Shown here: positions 8,086-16,624 of the stretch, piece after piece | How positions within the stretch are numbered: the stretch's first letter is position 1 | Layout of the letters: each line of letters begins with the position of its first letter | Origin: Desulfobacteraceae bacterium | Lineage (GTDB): Bacteria; Desulfobacterota; Desulfobacteria; Desulfobacterales; JACKCP01 | Length of the DNA stretch: 64,000 nucleotides | Direction of reading: 5' to 3' | Assembly (NCBI GenBank): GCA_020633955.1 | Contig: JACKCP010000009.1 | Location: 60,865 to 124,864, forward strand | Made by a program: the position numbers and the translations under genes | The notes under the pieces: generated by a model | What the model saw: only the letters and a program-made list of their open reading frames with translations | The model's database searches: none | What the model was told of the DNA's origin: nothing

Positions 8086-9339
8086 TTATTTTTTAATATG
8101 CTCTGTAGTATAGTTTGGAATTCTTGACCTGACTTTTTTTATATAATTCCTTGTTTCTTTGTATTTGAGGTTTTTACACAGGTAGTTGTATACATCATCT
8201 GGAGACATTGAATTTATTCTTTCAAATGCAGTAAGTTTCCATAGCTGTCTCCCGGGATAAAGATTCTTTTTATATTTACCTGCAAACGTTTCAAAAACGT
8301 TTCCTATTCCTGTATTATATGCTGCAATAACACACCATTTTCTGGACTCAATGTTTTCTATTTCATCAAGATATCTGTTAAACAAAATATAAAGATAGGC
8401 AGAGCCCAGTAAAATATTATTTTCAGGGTCATATAGAAATTTATCTGTTGGAGCTCGATCTTTTTTATAAACCAGCTTGAATGCGTCTCTTCCTGCAGTT
8501 GCAGGCACAAGCTGCATAAGACCGAAGGCTGGGATTGGTGATTTGGCAAAGGGATTAAAGCAACTTTCAGTTTCAATTAATGCAAAAACAAGTTCATGGT
8601 CAATGCCTCTTTTTTTTGAATGAGGAATAACAATGTCAACATACTTTAATGCTCTTTTTTTTATATGATCATCAGCAAGGGGAAAGTCTATTGTAATCAA
8701 GACCCTGTCTTCTCCACTCTCTCCTTTAACTGCCTTGGATTCAAGCTTTTTTTGTTCTAAAACTTGAGAGGCAAATAAATATGCATTTTTTTCATTAACT
8801 ATATTGCCATTTTTATCTTTAATCTGGTCTCTTAAGACTAAATCTGAGGTCAAATTTTCGATTGTATCTGGATTCTTTGCCATATCAGTAATTGAACGAA
8901 TATCAGGTCTTTGACTAACAGCTTTTGCAATTAAACTACGGAACTTATTTTTTGAGAATTTTTCATCATATTCGTTTTCAGGTAAAATAATTTCTAATTT
9001 TACAATTCCTTTTTCAAAATCAATTAAGCTTCTTTCCCTCAGTTCACTGAAATAACTGACATATGTTTTTTGATCTGACACAAGTGCGTTTTTTTCGCCC
9101 CAAACTCCTGCAATTTTTCTTTTATAGTCATCAAAGGCTTTCTTAAGTTCTTCCTGATATTTCTCAAAATCTTTTTCAACTGCTTCTGAATAAGACGCAA
9201 AAGAAGAAGTATTTATATCCTTGAATTCTTTAAAAGAATCTGAAGAATATAAATTTTCATACAATAAGAATAGAAATAAAACTGATAAATAATTTCTTTT
9301 AAATTGCATCATTATTTTAACACCCAATAAAAACAGCAT
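8086..9339 (-). CDS. MltC-like lytic transglycosylase
   Basis: A 417-residue secreted enzyme predicted to cleave the MurNAc-GlcNAc bond of peptidoglycan, leaving 1,6-anhydro ends. The N-terminal hydrophobic segment (about 10-31) acts as a signal peptide. Residues about 40-230 resemble the DUF3393 region that precedes the catalytic domain in MltC. The SLT domain (about 235-385) shows the catalytic Glu in ALIETESCFNP, then FGLMQLVP and the AAYNTGIGNV motif. No lipobox Cys is evident, unlike E. coli MltC. Its start overlaps the stop of the upstream caspase-like gene as TAATG, so the two are translationally coupled; a start at Met10 or Met11 is also possible. Confidence 0.88.
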   Translation of the reverse strand: MLFLLGVKIMMQFKRNYLSVLFLFLLYENLYSSDSFKEFKDINTSSFASYSEAVEKDFEKYQEELKKAFDDYKRKIAGVWGEKNALVSDQKTYVSYFSELRERSLIDFEKGIVKLEIILPENEYDEKFSKNKFRSLIAKAVSQRPDIRSITDMAKNPDTIENLTSDLVLRDQIKDKNGNIVNEKNAYLFASQVLEQKKLESKAVKGESGEDRVLITIDFPLADDHIKKRALKYVDIVIPHSKKRGIDHELVFALIETESCFNPFAKSPIPAFGLMQLVPATAGRDAFKLVYKKDRAPTDKFLYDPENNILLGSAYLYILFNRYLDEIENIESRKWCVIAAYNTGIGNVFETFAGKYKKNLYPGRQLWKLTAFERINSMSPDDVYNYLCKNLKYKETRNYIKKVRSRIPNYTTEHIKK

Positions 9340-11384
9340 TAAGGTATTAGCACAAGCCTGAATCCAGTGTTATTTTTGGCAGAGTTCATGCTCTCGCTAA
9401 ACCTGTTGCCAGATCTGCAGTTATTTATATCTGTTTCCCAGCTGCATCCTCTTACAACTTTAGTTTCACCAGTTACAGGACCATTTGGGTCTGTACTGTC
9501 ACTAATATCATATGGAGCATAAAAATCAGAACACCACTCCAGTACATTACCATGAATATCAAAAAGCCCCCACTGGTTTGGTTCAAGAATACCTGTTTCA
9601 ATTGTACGGTTTCTGTTTTTTCCTTCAGGGCAGTCTCCCCTTCTCGAATTTGCAGCAAAATTTGCCTGGTTGTCAAGAAGACACTGCCCGTATGCAAACT
9701 CTGTTTCGGTTCCAGCTCGGCAGCTATACTCCCACTGAGCCTCTGTTGGAAGTTTGTATTTAAGACCTTCTTTTTGAGAAAGCCATTCACAATAATTCAA
9801 AGCATCATTGTATGTAATGCAGGTAACCGGTTCATTATCATTTTGATCAAAACCAGGATTTTTCCAGTTATATTTCCAGCTTTTGTCCCATTTGTATCCA
9901 ATCCATACCAGAGCTCCCCCATTATTTTCCGCTTCAGTTTTATAACCTGTTTCACTTGTAAACTGTTTCCAGTCACCAACTGTCACTTCTTTTGTCATAA
10001 TAAAAAAGTCTTTTGATATAAAAACCTTATGCTGAGATTCATCCGGATCCCTTCTAAATTCCTGATCTGGAGAACCCATTATAAATTCGCCCTTTTTTAT
10101 TCTGACAAAATTCTGGGAAACTGAATTTGTGAACTTATCAACTGGCAAAAGTTTTTCTGTAATTGTAATATTTTCTCCTTCAGGTATCTCAACGGCTATT
10201 GTCCTGCTTAAATAAAAGGGTGCAGAAAGAAGAAGTTCATATTTACCGGGCTCAAGCATGGTTTTGTTGCTGAATTCAATATTTTTATTTTTAAATTTAA
10301 TTATCCCGTTTTCAGGATTAAGATTTACAATTAAACTCCCTTTCTTTGGAGGTAGTTTTTCCAGGGTCAGGTCCAGAGTTTTTTCTTCATCCTGCGAAAG
10401 AGTAATTGATAATTTCTTGTCTTTGTATCCTCTTCTTAAGAGTTCAATATTATGTGTTCCCGGCTTTAATATAAGCTTTTCTACTGGAGTTTTACCAATT
10501 AGTTTAGTATTTATGAAAAGTTCTGAATTACCAGGTTCTGATGTAACAGTAAGGAAAGCTTCTTTTTTCTCAGGTTCTTTCTGAATCTTTTTTTCAGTAG
10601 ATTCCTCTTTTGCTTCCTTTTTAACATGCAAATTTGAAAGTTTTATATCACCCTGTTTAACAGGAGAAAGGCCAAGCACCTTAAATTCAGGAATTAGTCC
10701 TTGGGAAGAGGCATTTTTCTTTGTCAATTCACAAATGCTGCTTATGAACACTTCTTTCTTATCTGCCGATTTTAATGCCTGGATCAATGCAAAACCAAAA
10801 ACACTGTATTTTGGATCAACTGAAGAAACTGACTGATCGCCGGAAGAAGACAGAATAAGCTTTATTCCATTTCCTGCCCCAGTCTTTTCCTTATCAACAC
10901 TCCATGAGCTGTAATCCTTAGGCAGTGCCGAATTAGTTGCAATAAATGTATCGGCTTTTATGTTTTTTAAAATTCCTGAAGCTTTGGTGTAGTCTATATA
11001 AGTAAGAGTGTCACCATAAAAAGCATCATAAGGTATCCACCAGGCATGTCCGTAAAGTGGATCTGTTTCTGTCTTGCCGCTGAAAAAAATAAAAAGGGTA
11101 TCTTCTTTTGAAAGGATTTTTGAATAGCTTTCTATTTTATTGATTATATCCCTTCCTGCAGCCTTTTCTGCTGTAAGAATTTCAATTTCAAACCCGAATT
11201 TTTCACCTAGAACTGATGCAAGTCCTTTTGCATCATTTACTGCTGTTCCAGGCCCTTTGAGCATTGAGTCCGAATAATTATCAACTCCTATAAGCAATGC
11301 ATGATAGCGTCCTGCATATACTTCAGAAACGAATAAACCCATAAAAAAAATAAAAATTATTAAAAGAAGATTTAATTTCTTCAT
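9339..11384 (-). CDS. Secreted pseudo-caspase / PEGA / FGE-fold protein
   Basis: A 681-residue exported protein with four parts. Residues 1-24 are a signal peptide. Residues about 26-250 have the caspase (peptidase C14) fold, seen in HALLIGVDNYSD, GTAVNDAKGLASVL and TLFIFFSG. Residues about 276-345 and 348-415 are two PEGA repeats (ELLRRGYKDKKLSI, and KYELLLSAPFYLSR). Residues about 425-681 are an FGE/SUMF1-type domain (GEFIMGSPDQE, KLPTEAQWEYSCRAG, GLFDIHGNVLEWCSD, NTGFRLV). Both caspase catalytic residues are replaced: the usual SGHG is SGKT at 102-105, and the Cys motif is FIATNSALP. The FGE part also lacks the paired active-site Cys of true formylglycine generators. It is therefore probably a binding or scaffold protein. 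It is coupled to an MltC-like transglycosylase. Confidence 0.87.
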   Translation of the reverse strand: MKKLNLLLIIFIFFMGLFVSEVYAGRYHALLIGVDNYSDSMLKGPGTAVNDAKGLASVLGEKFGFEIEILTAEKAAGRDIINKIESYSKILSKEDTLFIFFSGKTETDPLYGHAWWIPYDAFYGDTLTYIDYTKASGILKNIKADTFIATNSALPKDYSSWSVDKEKTGAGNGIKLILSSSGDQSVSSVDPKYSVFGFALIQALKSADKKEVFISSICELTKKNASSQGLIPEFKVLGLSPVKQGDIKLSNLHVKKEAKEESTEKKIQKEPEKKEAFLTVTSEPGNSELFINTKLIGKTPVEKLILKPGTHNIELLRRGYKDKKLSITLSQDEEKTLDLTLEKLPPKKGSLIVNLNPENGIIKFKNKNIEFSNKTMLEPGKYELLLSAPFYLSRTIAVEIPEGENITITEKLLPVDKFTNSVSQNFVRIKKGEFIMGSPDQEFRRDPDESQHKVFISKDFFIMTKEVTVGDWKQFTSETGYKTEAENNGGALVWIGYKWDKSWKYNWKNPGFDQNDNEPVTCITYNDALNYCEWLSQKEGLKYKLPTEAQWEYSCRAGTETEFAYGQCLLDNQANFAANSRRGDCPEGKNRNRTIETGILEPNQWGLFDIHGNVLEWCSDFYAPYDISDSTDPNGPVTGETKVVRGCSWETDINNCRSGNRFSESMNSAKNNTGFRLVLIP

Positions 11385-11418
11385 TAACTTTCCTCCAGAT
11401 ACCCTGATTCAGTAAAGC

Positions 11419-12606
11419 CTACTGTGTAAAATGAGGGTTTTCATTGACAACACTTCTGTTTTTCCCGCCAGCAATAATCGAGAAGTCTCCCTTGGCATTA
11501 TTACTTTCTCCGCCTACAACTGTAGAGTATTTACCAGAAGCCCTGTTTGACTTTCCTCCAACAGAAACTCCAAATATTTCCGTAACCTCATTATTGCTTC
11601 CTCCTACAGCAAGTCCATAGGGTCTGGAAACGCTGTTATTACTTCCGGAAACTATACTTCCAAATGATGAAGCCTTACATCCTGTTCCTGCAATTATATT
11701 ATGTGAACCGGAAATATTTCCGCCTTCATTATAGCCGACAATAATATTTCCTGTGGAATTTACAGAGTCTGTTTTCCCTGTTCCGTTAAGTAGATGTATA
11801 TTTACATTGGTAAAATATATGTCATTATTTTTTCTTACCACTCCGGCAAGAATTAGATTTAGTTTTTCAATTTTTTTCTCAAGTTCTGCAACTCTTGCCT
11901 GGAGCTGGCTTATTGTGCCTGTATCAACTTTTGGTGCCTGCTTGTCCTCCTGCTTGATATTCATGATCATTGAAATATCAGCTTTTTTGGACAATGCTTC
12001 CTTAAGCTCAAGATCTCTTGTTATAGAATCATCAATGAACTTTTCGCTTATCACCCCATCCTTAATATCACTTCCGCTGTGAAAGTGTTTTTTATCAGCT
12101 TTTGAATCAATTTTATCACGAAGCATCATCTGTGAATAAATGGGATAAACATCATTTATGCCCATATCTCTGAAGTACTTGCATAACACATCATCAGTAA
12201 TTGAATAAAAAGCATTTATATCAGTTTCGCCCTTCCAGATAAGATGAGGAATAGAACCAGGAATTTCTATAGATTCCCCATTTTTTATAATCAGAAATCC
12301 GACAACAGCATCTTCCCCTGATTCAAATTTTGAATTATATGAAATAACGCTGTATTTATCACTCAAATCAAAAATCTTTACAGGGTTTTTAAATTCAATT
12401 TTCCGTTTCTTTTTTTCTTCATTTTTTTTTACTATCGAAATGGCACTATCTAGTTTTTTTACAGCATCAGCAAGCCCCGAATCATTTAATTCAAGGACTT
12501 TTCCAATATCTGAATTTGAGTTTACCGGGATAGAAAAAACAGATGAGGTAAAAATAAAAAAAAGAATAAAACTGCCAAAAAAAACTTTAATGATTCTGTT
12601 CATCAA
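11419..12606 (-). CDS. Secreted protein with coiled coil and YadA-like head repeats
   Basis: A 395-residue protein with a signal peptide (about 1-26). The middle is unrecognised up to about 220. A heptad coiled coil at about 228-252 (LQARVAELEKKIEKLNLIL) precedes a repeat region from about 275 to the end. The repeat has a 15-residue period of the form GSNNxVxxxxGxxVG, with clear units GSNNSVSRPYGLAVG, GSNNEVTEIFGVSVG, GKSNRASGKYSTVVG and GESNNAKGDFSIIAG. This is the left-handed roll of trimeric autotransporter heads. No C-terminal YadA anchor barrel follows, and the coiled coil precedes rather than follows the head. It starts with GGAGGG at good spacing, 20 bases past the porin terminator. 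Confidence 0.8.
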   Translation of the reverse strand: MMNRIIKVFFGSFILFFIFTSSVFSIPVNSNSDIGKVLELNDSGLADAVKKLDSAISIVKKNEEKKKRKIEFKNPVKIFDLSDKYSVISYNSKFESGEDAVVGFLIIKNGESIEIPGSIPHLIWKGETDINAFYSITDDVLCKYFRDMGINDVYPIYSQMMLRDKIDSKADKKHFHSGSDIKDGVISEKFIDDSITRDLELKEALSKKADISMIMNIKQEDKQAPKVDTGTISQLQARVAELEKKIEKLNLILAGVVRKNNDIYFTNVNIHLLNGTGKTDSVNSTGNIIVGYNEGGNISGSHNIIAGTGCKASSFGSIVSGSNNSVSRPYGLAVGGSNNEVTEIFGVSVGGKSNRASGKYSTVVGGESNNAKGDFSIIAGGKNRSVVNENPHFTQ

Positions 12607-12625
12607 TTTAACCCTCCAGCAGCTG

Positions 12626-12661
12626 ATAAAAAAATCCGCTGAAAAAAAATTCAGCGGATTT
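12626..12661 (-). terminator. Rho-independent terminator after porin gene
   Basis: A 12-bp perfect stem (AAATCCGCTGAA paired with TTCAGCGGATTT, loop of 6) runs into a T-tract when read on the minus strand. It lies 12 bases past the porin stop and 20 bases before the start of the head-repeat gene. That downstream gene is therefore either served by read-through, a promoter inside the stem region, or attenuated expression. Confidence 0.85.
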
Positions 12662-12672
12662 ATAAAATATGA

Positions 12673-13995
12673 CTAGAAACTGAATGTAACTTTCGCAGCT
12701 CCAAGATACCAGTCTTTTTCTGTATCAAGGATATCATTAACTGAGTTGATTTGCTTCATTAAAATTGCAGCACCATCCATTTTATGGCCTTCAAGTTTTA
12801 ATACCCAGTTAGGAGAAAGGTCAAATCTCAAAGAAAGACAAAGATCTTTGAGCCATGCATCATGATCCTTATAACCAGCCTCTTTTCTAACACTTTCTTC
12901 ATTTTCTTTTCCGTCTTTGTCATCCCTGTCAGCATAGTAAACAGAATAATAGGTGCCTACTTCAAGCCAGTCAGTGAATCTGTATGCCAAAGAACCGTAA
13001 TAGCCTTCTGTTTCAAGTTCAACATGGCTGATTCCAGCGGCAATAGCATTCAAAGTAGGACTATAAGACTGACCCGAAGAAGCCTGCATATTATCAAAAA
13101 CATCTCCGCCTGCTCTAAAATCATAATTATTTCTCGAATATTCACCAGCAATTGTCAGGTTGCCAAGTGCATATTCAAATGAACCAGTCCATTCTGCAGA
13201 TCTTGTATCCATTTCAAATCCGCCGTTCATTTCCTGAAATGGCAATCTTCCTGTTGCAGTTCCTTTAAGAGTGAAGGAAACCAGCCATCCGGTCAATGAA
13301 AGTCTTAGCCCATCAACAGGTGTTGTCCATACAATGCCTGTTGCAGCAGAATAGTCAGGGAAATAGTCATCAGCCTCAAAATTCAGATAAGCAAGTCTGG
13401 TCTGGTCTTCGGTTGTAGTGGCAACACCTGAATCAACAGGAAATTCGCTGTTACCTCCCTGGAACTGGTAAGAAATACTTCCTGCTCCGCCAAGATAAAT
13501 ATCACCATACAATTCACCACCCTGCATAGCAGCAACTGTATCTCTCCATGCTTCGTTATAAACAGACTGGGGAAGAAAAATATTTGTTCTTAAAAAGTCA
13601 ATATCTCTTGTTGCGTTATGAAGTCCGTGGGGCATTTTCATTTTACCGGCACGAACACCCAGCCAGTCCTTCCATCTGTAGTCACCATAGGCCCAGTCAA
13701 TTTCAATTTCGCCTTTACCAAACTCACCCAGTTTTCTTGCAAAAAACTGAATACCAAGATGCAGATTGTCACTTACATCAGTACCAAGGTTAAATCCAAC
13801 TTCACTGAACTCAGAAGTACCGTCTACAGTTTCTGCAAAAAAATTGTTATGGGTTGATTTCATATATCCCTGTGAAATAAAGCCGTGGATATCAACATCA
13901 TTTCCTGCGGATATATCACCAAATTCAACTGCAGATGCAGCAGAAGAAGTAAATATTATAAAAAGCATCAATGCAAATCTAATACATTTTTTCAT
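12673..13995 (-). CDS. Outer-membrane porin
   Basis: A 440-residue beta-barrel protein. The signal peptide covers about 1-22 (ending SAASA). The mature protein is a series of amphipathic strands with aromatic ends (DIHGFISQGYM, LHLGIQFFARK, WLGVRAGKMKMPHG), and the C-terminus is KVTFSF, ending in the Phe used by the Bam machinery. The conserved early block GKMKMPHGLHN with a following NIFLPQSVY matches porins often paired with phosphate-type binding proteins. The upstream gene on the same strand is just such a short PstS-like protein, 34 bases away. Substrate unknown; anion or phosphate uptake is an inference from the pairing. Confidence 0.85.
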   Translation of the reverse strand: MKKCIRFALMLFIIFTSSAASAVEFGDISAGNDVDIHGFISQGYMKSTHNNFFAETVDGTSEFSEVGFNLGTDVSDNLHLGIQFFARKLGEFGKGEIEIDWAYGDYRWKDWLGVRAGKMKMPHGLHNATRDIDFLRTNIFLPQSVYNEAWRDTVAAMQGGELYGDIYLGGAGSISYQFQGGNSEFPVDSGVATTTEDQTRLAYLNFEADDYFPDYSAATGIVWTTPVDGLRLSLTGWLVSFTLKGTATGRLPFQEMNGGFEMDTRSAEWTGSFEYALGNLTIAGEYSRNNYDFRAGGDVFDNMQASSGQSYSPTLNAIAAGISHVELETEGYYGSLAYRFTDWLEVGTYYSVYYADRDDKDGKENEESVRKEAGYKDHDAWLKDLCLSLRFDLSPNWVLKLEGHKMDGAAILMKQINSVNDILDTEKDWYLGAAKVTFSF

Positions 13996-14029
13996 TGCTT
14001 ACCCCCCTTAAAAGAATTTATACAATGCG

Positions 14030-14455
14030 TTAGTCGATACTCATAACTTTAACACTGTCTGTATTTGCACCAGATGAAACAAAGCCTACAGCTCCCTTTG
14101 TTTCGGCAACAAACTGAATCACATCCTCATCTTTATCATAAAAAGGAGGCATTGATCCTTTTCCTGTAAAAACAAGTTTTTTCCAGTGTTTAAGATAATT
14201 CATCGAACTTTGTCCAACGTATTCCTGACAAAAAGTCTCAAGCAGATCTGTTTTTACAAGACAGAAATTTACTTTGTCACCATTTTCCCATCTGGATAAT
14301 TTGCCAAGATAAATTCTTTTAAGCTCATCCTTTGAAAGAGAACTTGCAGATACACCCTTGTTGGCAATAACTAAAATATCTGCAGCCAGAACAAAGGAAG
14401 CTGAACCAAAGAACAAGGCAAAGGCCAATGAAAAGCAAACAAAACTTTTTTTCAT
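14030..14455 (-). CDS. Short PstS-like periplasmic phosphate-binding domain protein
   Basis: A 141-residue secreted protein with a signal peptide at about 1-24 (ending VLA before ADILVIANKGV). The rest matches the type 2 periplasmic binding domain of the PstS-like family: SLSKDELKRIYLGKLSRWENG near the start and KGAVGFVSSG near the end. It is about half the length of a classical PstS, so only part of the two-lobed fold is present, as in other small members of this family. No pstCAB permease genes are nearby. It is the first gene of a pair with the porin. Confidence 0.82.
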   Translation of the reverse strand: MKKSFVCFSLAFALFFGSASFVLAADILVIANKGVSASSLSKDELKRIYLGKLSRWENGDKVNFCLVKTDLLETFCQEYVGQSSMNYLKHWKKLVFTGKGSMPPFYDKDEDVIQFVAETKGAVGFVSSGANTDSVKVMSID

Positions 14456-14763
14456 ATCGGCACCCTTCTTTTTTGCTAAAAAGTTAATAAAAATTTCCCC
14501 TCTATCAAATAATATTTTTAACCATTCAAATAATTAAATTAATATTTGTGAAAACAATTTTTAATTAACTTCAAACAAAACTTAATTTTTCTTATATGTA
14601 AAAGACTAAATTTACCCAAATATATTTGGTAAGCTTATCTTTTTTACGTCAAGGCCTGTCGTAAACCTCAATATCAAAATTAAAGTTTTGAACAATTGCA
14701 ATTAAAAAAATTTAATTAATTTTAAGTATAAAAAATGGTCAAAAATAAATATCAGCTAAAACA
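14456..14763. other. AT-rich intergenic region upstream of porin pair
   Basis: These 308 bases contain no coding frame that I would trust. The only distinct element is an imperfect inverted repeat at 14612-14632 with a perfect core CAAATATATTTG at 14617-14628, which might be an operator for the short PstS-like gene reading away to the left. Promoter boxes cannot be singled out in this composition. Confidence 0.4.
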
Positions 14764-15738
14764 CTACACAAGGTTAAAAAACCTTTCTATGTCACCTTCT
14801 TCTAAACTTTTATTAATCTTTTTACATAATTTAAAATAAGTTTCAACATTATTAAACTTTAGTTCAAGTCTAAAATCACTGTCCTCAAAATTTTTGGGAC
14901 TGATTATTTTTGGATTATCGCTAAACCCGGACTCTTTTGCCAAAAGCTCAAATGACTTTCTTAACCTTGACATCTCGGGATAACGTTTTTGATTCAATAA
15001 GCTTATAATAAAAGAAAGTTTTTGTGGTTTTGGCGATTTATCATCATTGATGATTTGAATTAAACTGCTGTCACCTAAAACTTCAGATATGGATTTGTCT
15101 TCTTTATGTGCAAGTTCCTCAACAAGACTTATAATTTCCCTCTGCCTGTTAAGTCCTGGTGAAAGTTCACCAAAAAAAGCTATAATATTTTTTGTATCCT
15201 GAGCATTATATTTAAGAACTTCAAATAAAACTGGAAGTGCAATTTTACCTTCAAAAAAAGCTTTCTGAATAAAAAAAGGTGTTTTTAAAAACTGGCTTAC
15301 TTTTTCTATATATTTTTTATTTTTCCCTAAATTTTCATCAATAAAAGACTGAAAATTTATTTGTGGAAAAATATCCTTTATACGCAATAGAATGCTGTAA
15401 AGTCTTGATTCAGCATAAAATTTTAAGGTTTCATCAAAATTCTCATTATCCTTATCTGCAGCTCTCAAATAAAATCCTTTTAAAAAAGAATCGGGGCTAT
15501 AATCCATCACAAGAGCATCAACAGACTTTTTCCCTGATTTAAGAGCGCCAAGAGTCCTTTTAAAACCACTCACCAATATATATTTATCTTTATTTTCAAT
15601 CAGGACTGGAGGATATAAAATCCCGTTTTTTCTTATTTCTTTATAGAGAGATTTCTGTCTGCCTGCCTGAACAGGCAGAAACCTAAAAAAATTTGAGCTG
15701 AAATCAATATCCTTCAATAAGATATTTTTAAACAGCAT
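14764..15738 (-). CDS. Orphan ParB-like N-terminal domain protein
   Basis: A 324-residue protein. The start is set at the ATG at 15738, preceded by GGAG at 7 bases. A longer reading to 15783 runs deep into purC and lacks a site. Residues about 1-95 fit a ParB/Spo0J nuclease-like domain: a strand-rich start, PVQAGRQKSLYKEIRKNGILYPPVL, and YILVSGFKRTLGALKSG in place of the usual GERRxRA box. The remaining two thirds are helical without a clear helix-turn-helix. There is no parA beside it and no parS-like palindrome was seen, so it is unlikely to be the chromosome partitioning ParB. The start overlaps the purC stop by 11 bases. Confidence 0.7.
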   Translation of the reverse strand: MLFKNILLKDIDFSSNFFRFLPVQAGRQKSLYKEIRKNGILYPPVLIENKDKYILVSGFKRTLGALKSGKKSVDALVMDYSPDSFLKGFYLRAADKDNENFDETLKFYAESRLYSILLRIKDIFPQINFQSFIDENLGKNKKYIEKVSQFLKTPFFIQKAFFEGKIALPVLFEVLKYNAQDTKNIIAFFGELSPGLNRQREIISLVEELAHKEDKSISEVLGDSSLIQIINDDKSPKPQKLSFIISLLNQKRYPEMSRLRKSFELLAKESGFSDNPKIISPKNFEDSDFRLELKFNNVETYFKLCKKINKSLEEGDIERFFNLV

Positions 15739-16624
15739 ATTTTTCTCCGGCAATTTTAACAAGAGCCTCTTTGTACTTATCACCAGTTTTACTGATCACA
15801 TCCTCGGGAAGACTTGGTGCCGGCGGAGTTTTGTCCCAATTGATTTCTTCCAGATAATCTCTTACAAACTGTTTGTCAAAGCTTGGCTGTGAGCCTCCAG
15901 GAGCATATTGGTCCTCTGGCCAGAATCTTGAAGAATCCGGAGTAAGAACTTCATCTATCAAAATAATTTCGCCATTATAAAGTCCAAACTCAAACTTTGT
16001 ATCCGCAATTATAATCCCCTTGGTTCTTGCATATTCAGAGGCCTTTTTATAAATTTCAAGTGTAAGAACCTTTAATTTCTCAGCATTTTCTTTTCCTATA
16101 AGAGCTGCAGATTCCTCAAATGAAATATTAATATCATGTGTTCCAACTTCTTCTTTTGTTGACGGAGTATATAGGGGCTCATCAAGTTTATCGGATTCTT
16201 TTAAGTTATCTGGAAGCCTTATTCCGCAAACTTCTTTGGTTTTAAGATATGATTTCCAGCCAGATCCTGAAATATAACCCCTTGCCACACATTCAACAGG
16301 AAAAGGTTCTGCTTTTTTCACGAGCATGCTTCTTCCTTCAAGCTCTTTTTTATATTTCTGACATTCTTCTGGATAATCTTCAACGTTTGCAGAAATTAGA
16401 TGATTTGGAACAATATCCTTTAAAAAATCAAACCAGAATAATGAAAGCTGGGTCAAAACTTTCCCTTTACCTGGAACAGGTTCGGGAAGGATTACGTCAA
16501 ATGCCGATATTCTGTCTGTTGCAACCATAAGGATTGATTCTCCAAGATCATAGAGATCCCTTACTTTCCCTCTGTTTACAAGCTTCAAATCCTTAAAAAA
16601 AGTTTCCTTTACTGCGTCTGACAT
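15728..16624 (-). CDS. purC: SAICAR synthetase
   Basis: A 298-residue phosphoribosylaminoimidazole-succinocarboxamide synthase, step 8 of purine synthesis (CAIR + aspartate + ATP to SAICAR). Family blocks are clear: NRGKVRDLYDLGESILMVATDR, SAFDVILPEPVPGKGKVLTQ, VECVARGYISGSGWKSY, and IADTKFEFGL followed by LIDEVLTPDSSRFW. The length suits the longer, yeast-like subclass. AGAGG lies just before the ATG. The gene overlaps the upstream phosphoesterase by 32 bases and the downstream ParB-like gene by 11, so it is embedded in a tight operon of mostly signalling genes rather than with other pur genes. Confidence 0.96.
   Translation of the reverse strand: MSDAVKETFFKDLKLVNRGKVRDLYDLGESILMVATDRISAFDVILPEPVPGKGKVLTQLSLFWFDFLKDIVPNHLISANVEDYPEECQKYKKELEGRSMLVKKAEPFPVECVARGYISGSGWKSYLKTKEVCGIRLPDNLKESDKLDEPLYTPSTKEEVGTHDINISFEESAALIGKENAEKLKVLTLEIYKKASEYARTKGIIIADTKFEFGLYNGEIILIDEVLTPDSSRFWPEDQYAPGGSQPSFDKQFVRDYLEEINWDKTPPAPSLPEDVISKTGDKYKEALVKIAGEKYAV

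Noticed and set aside
9339..11384. FGE domain as an active sulfatase-maturing enzyme or a retroelement-diversified lectin
   Set aside because: The catalytic Cys pair is not seen, and there is no reverse transcriptase or template repeat nearby.
14657..14674. A Pho-box-like CTGTCGTAAACCTCAATA upstream of the PstS-like gene
   Set aside because: Only the first half matches, and the orientation is opposite to the gene it would control.
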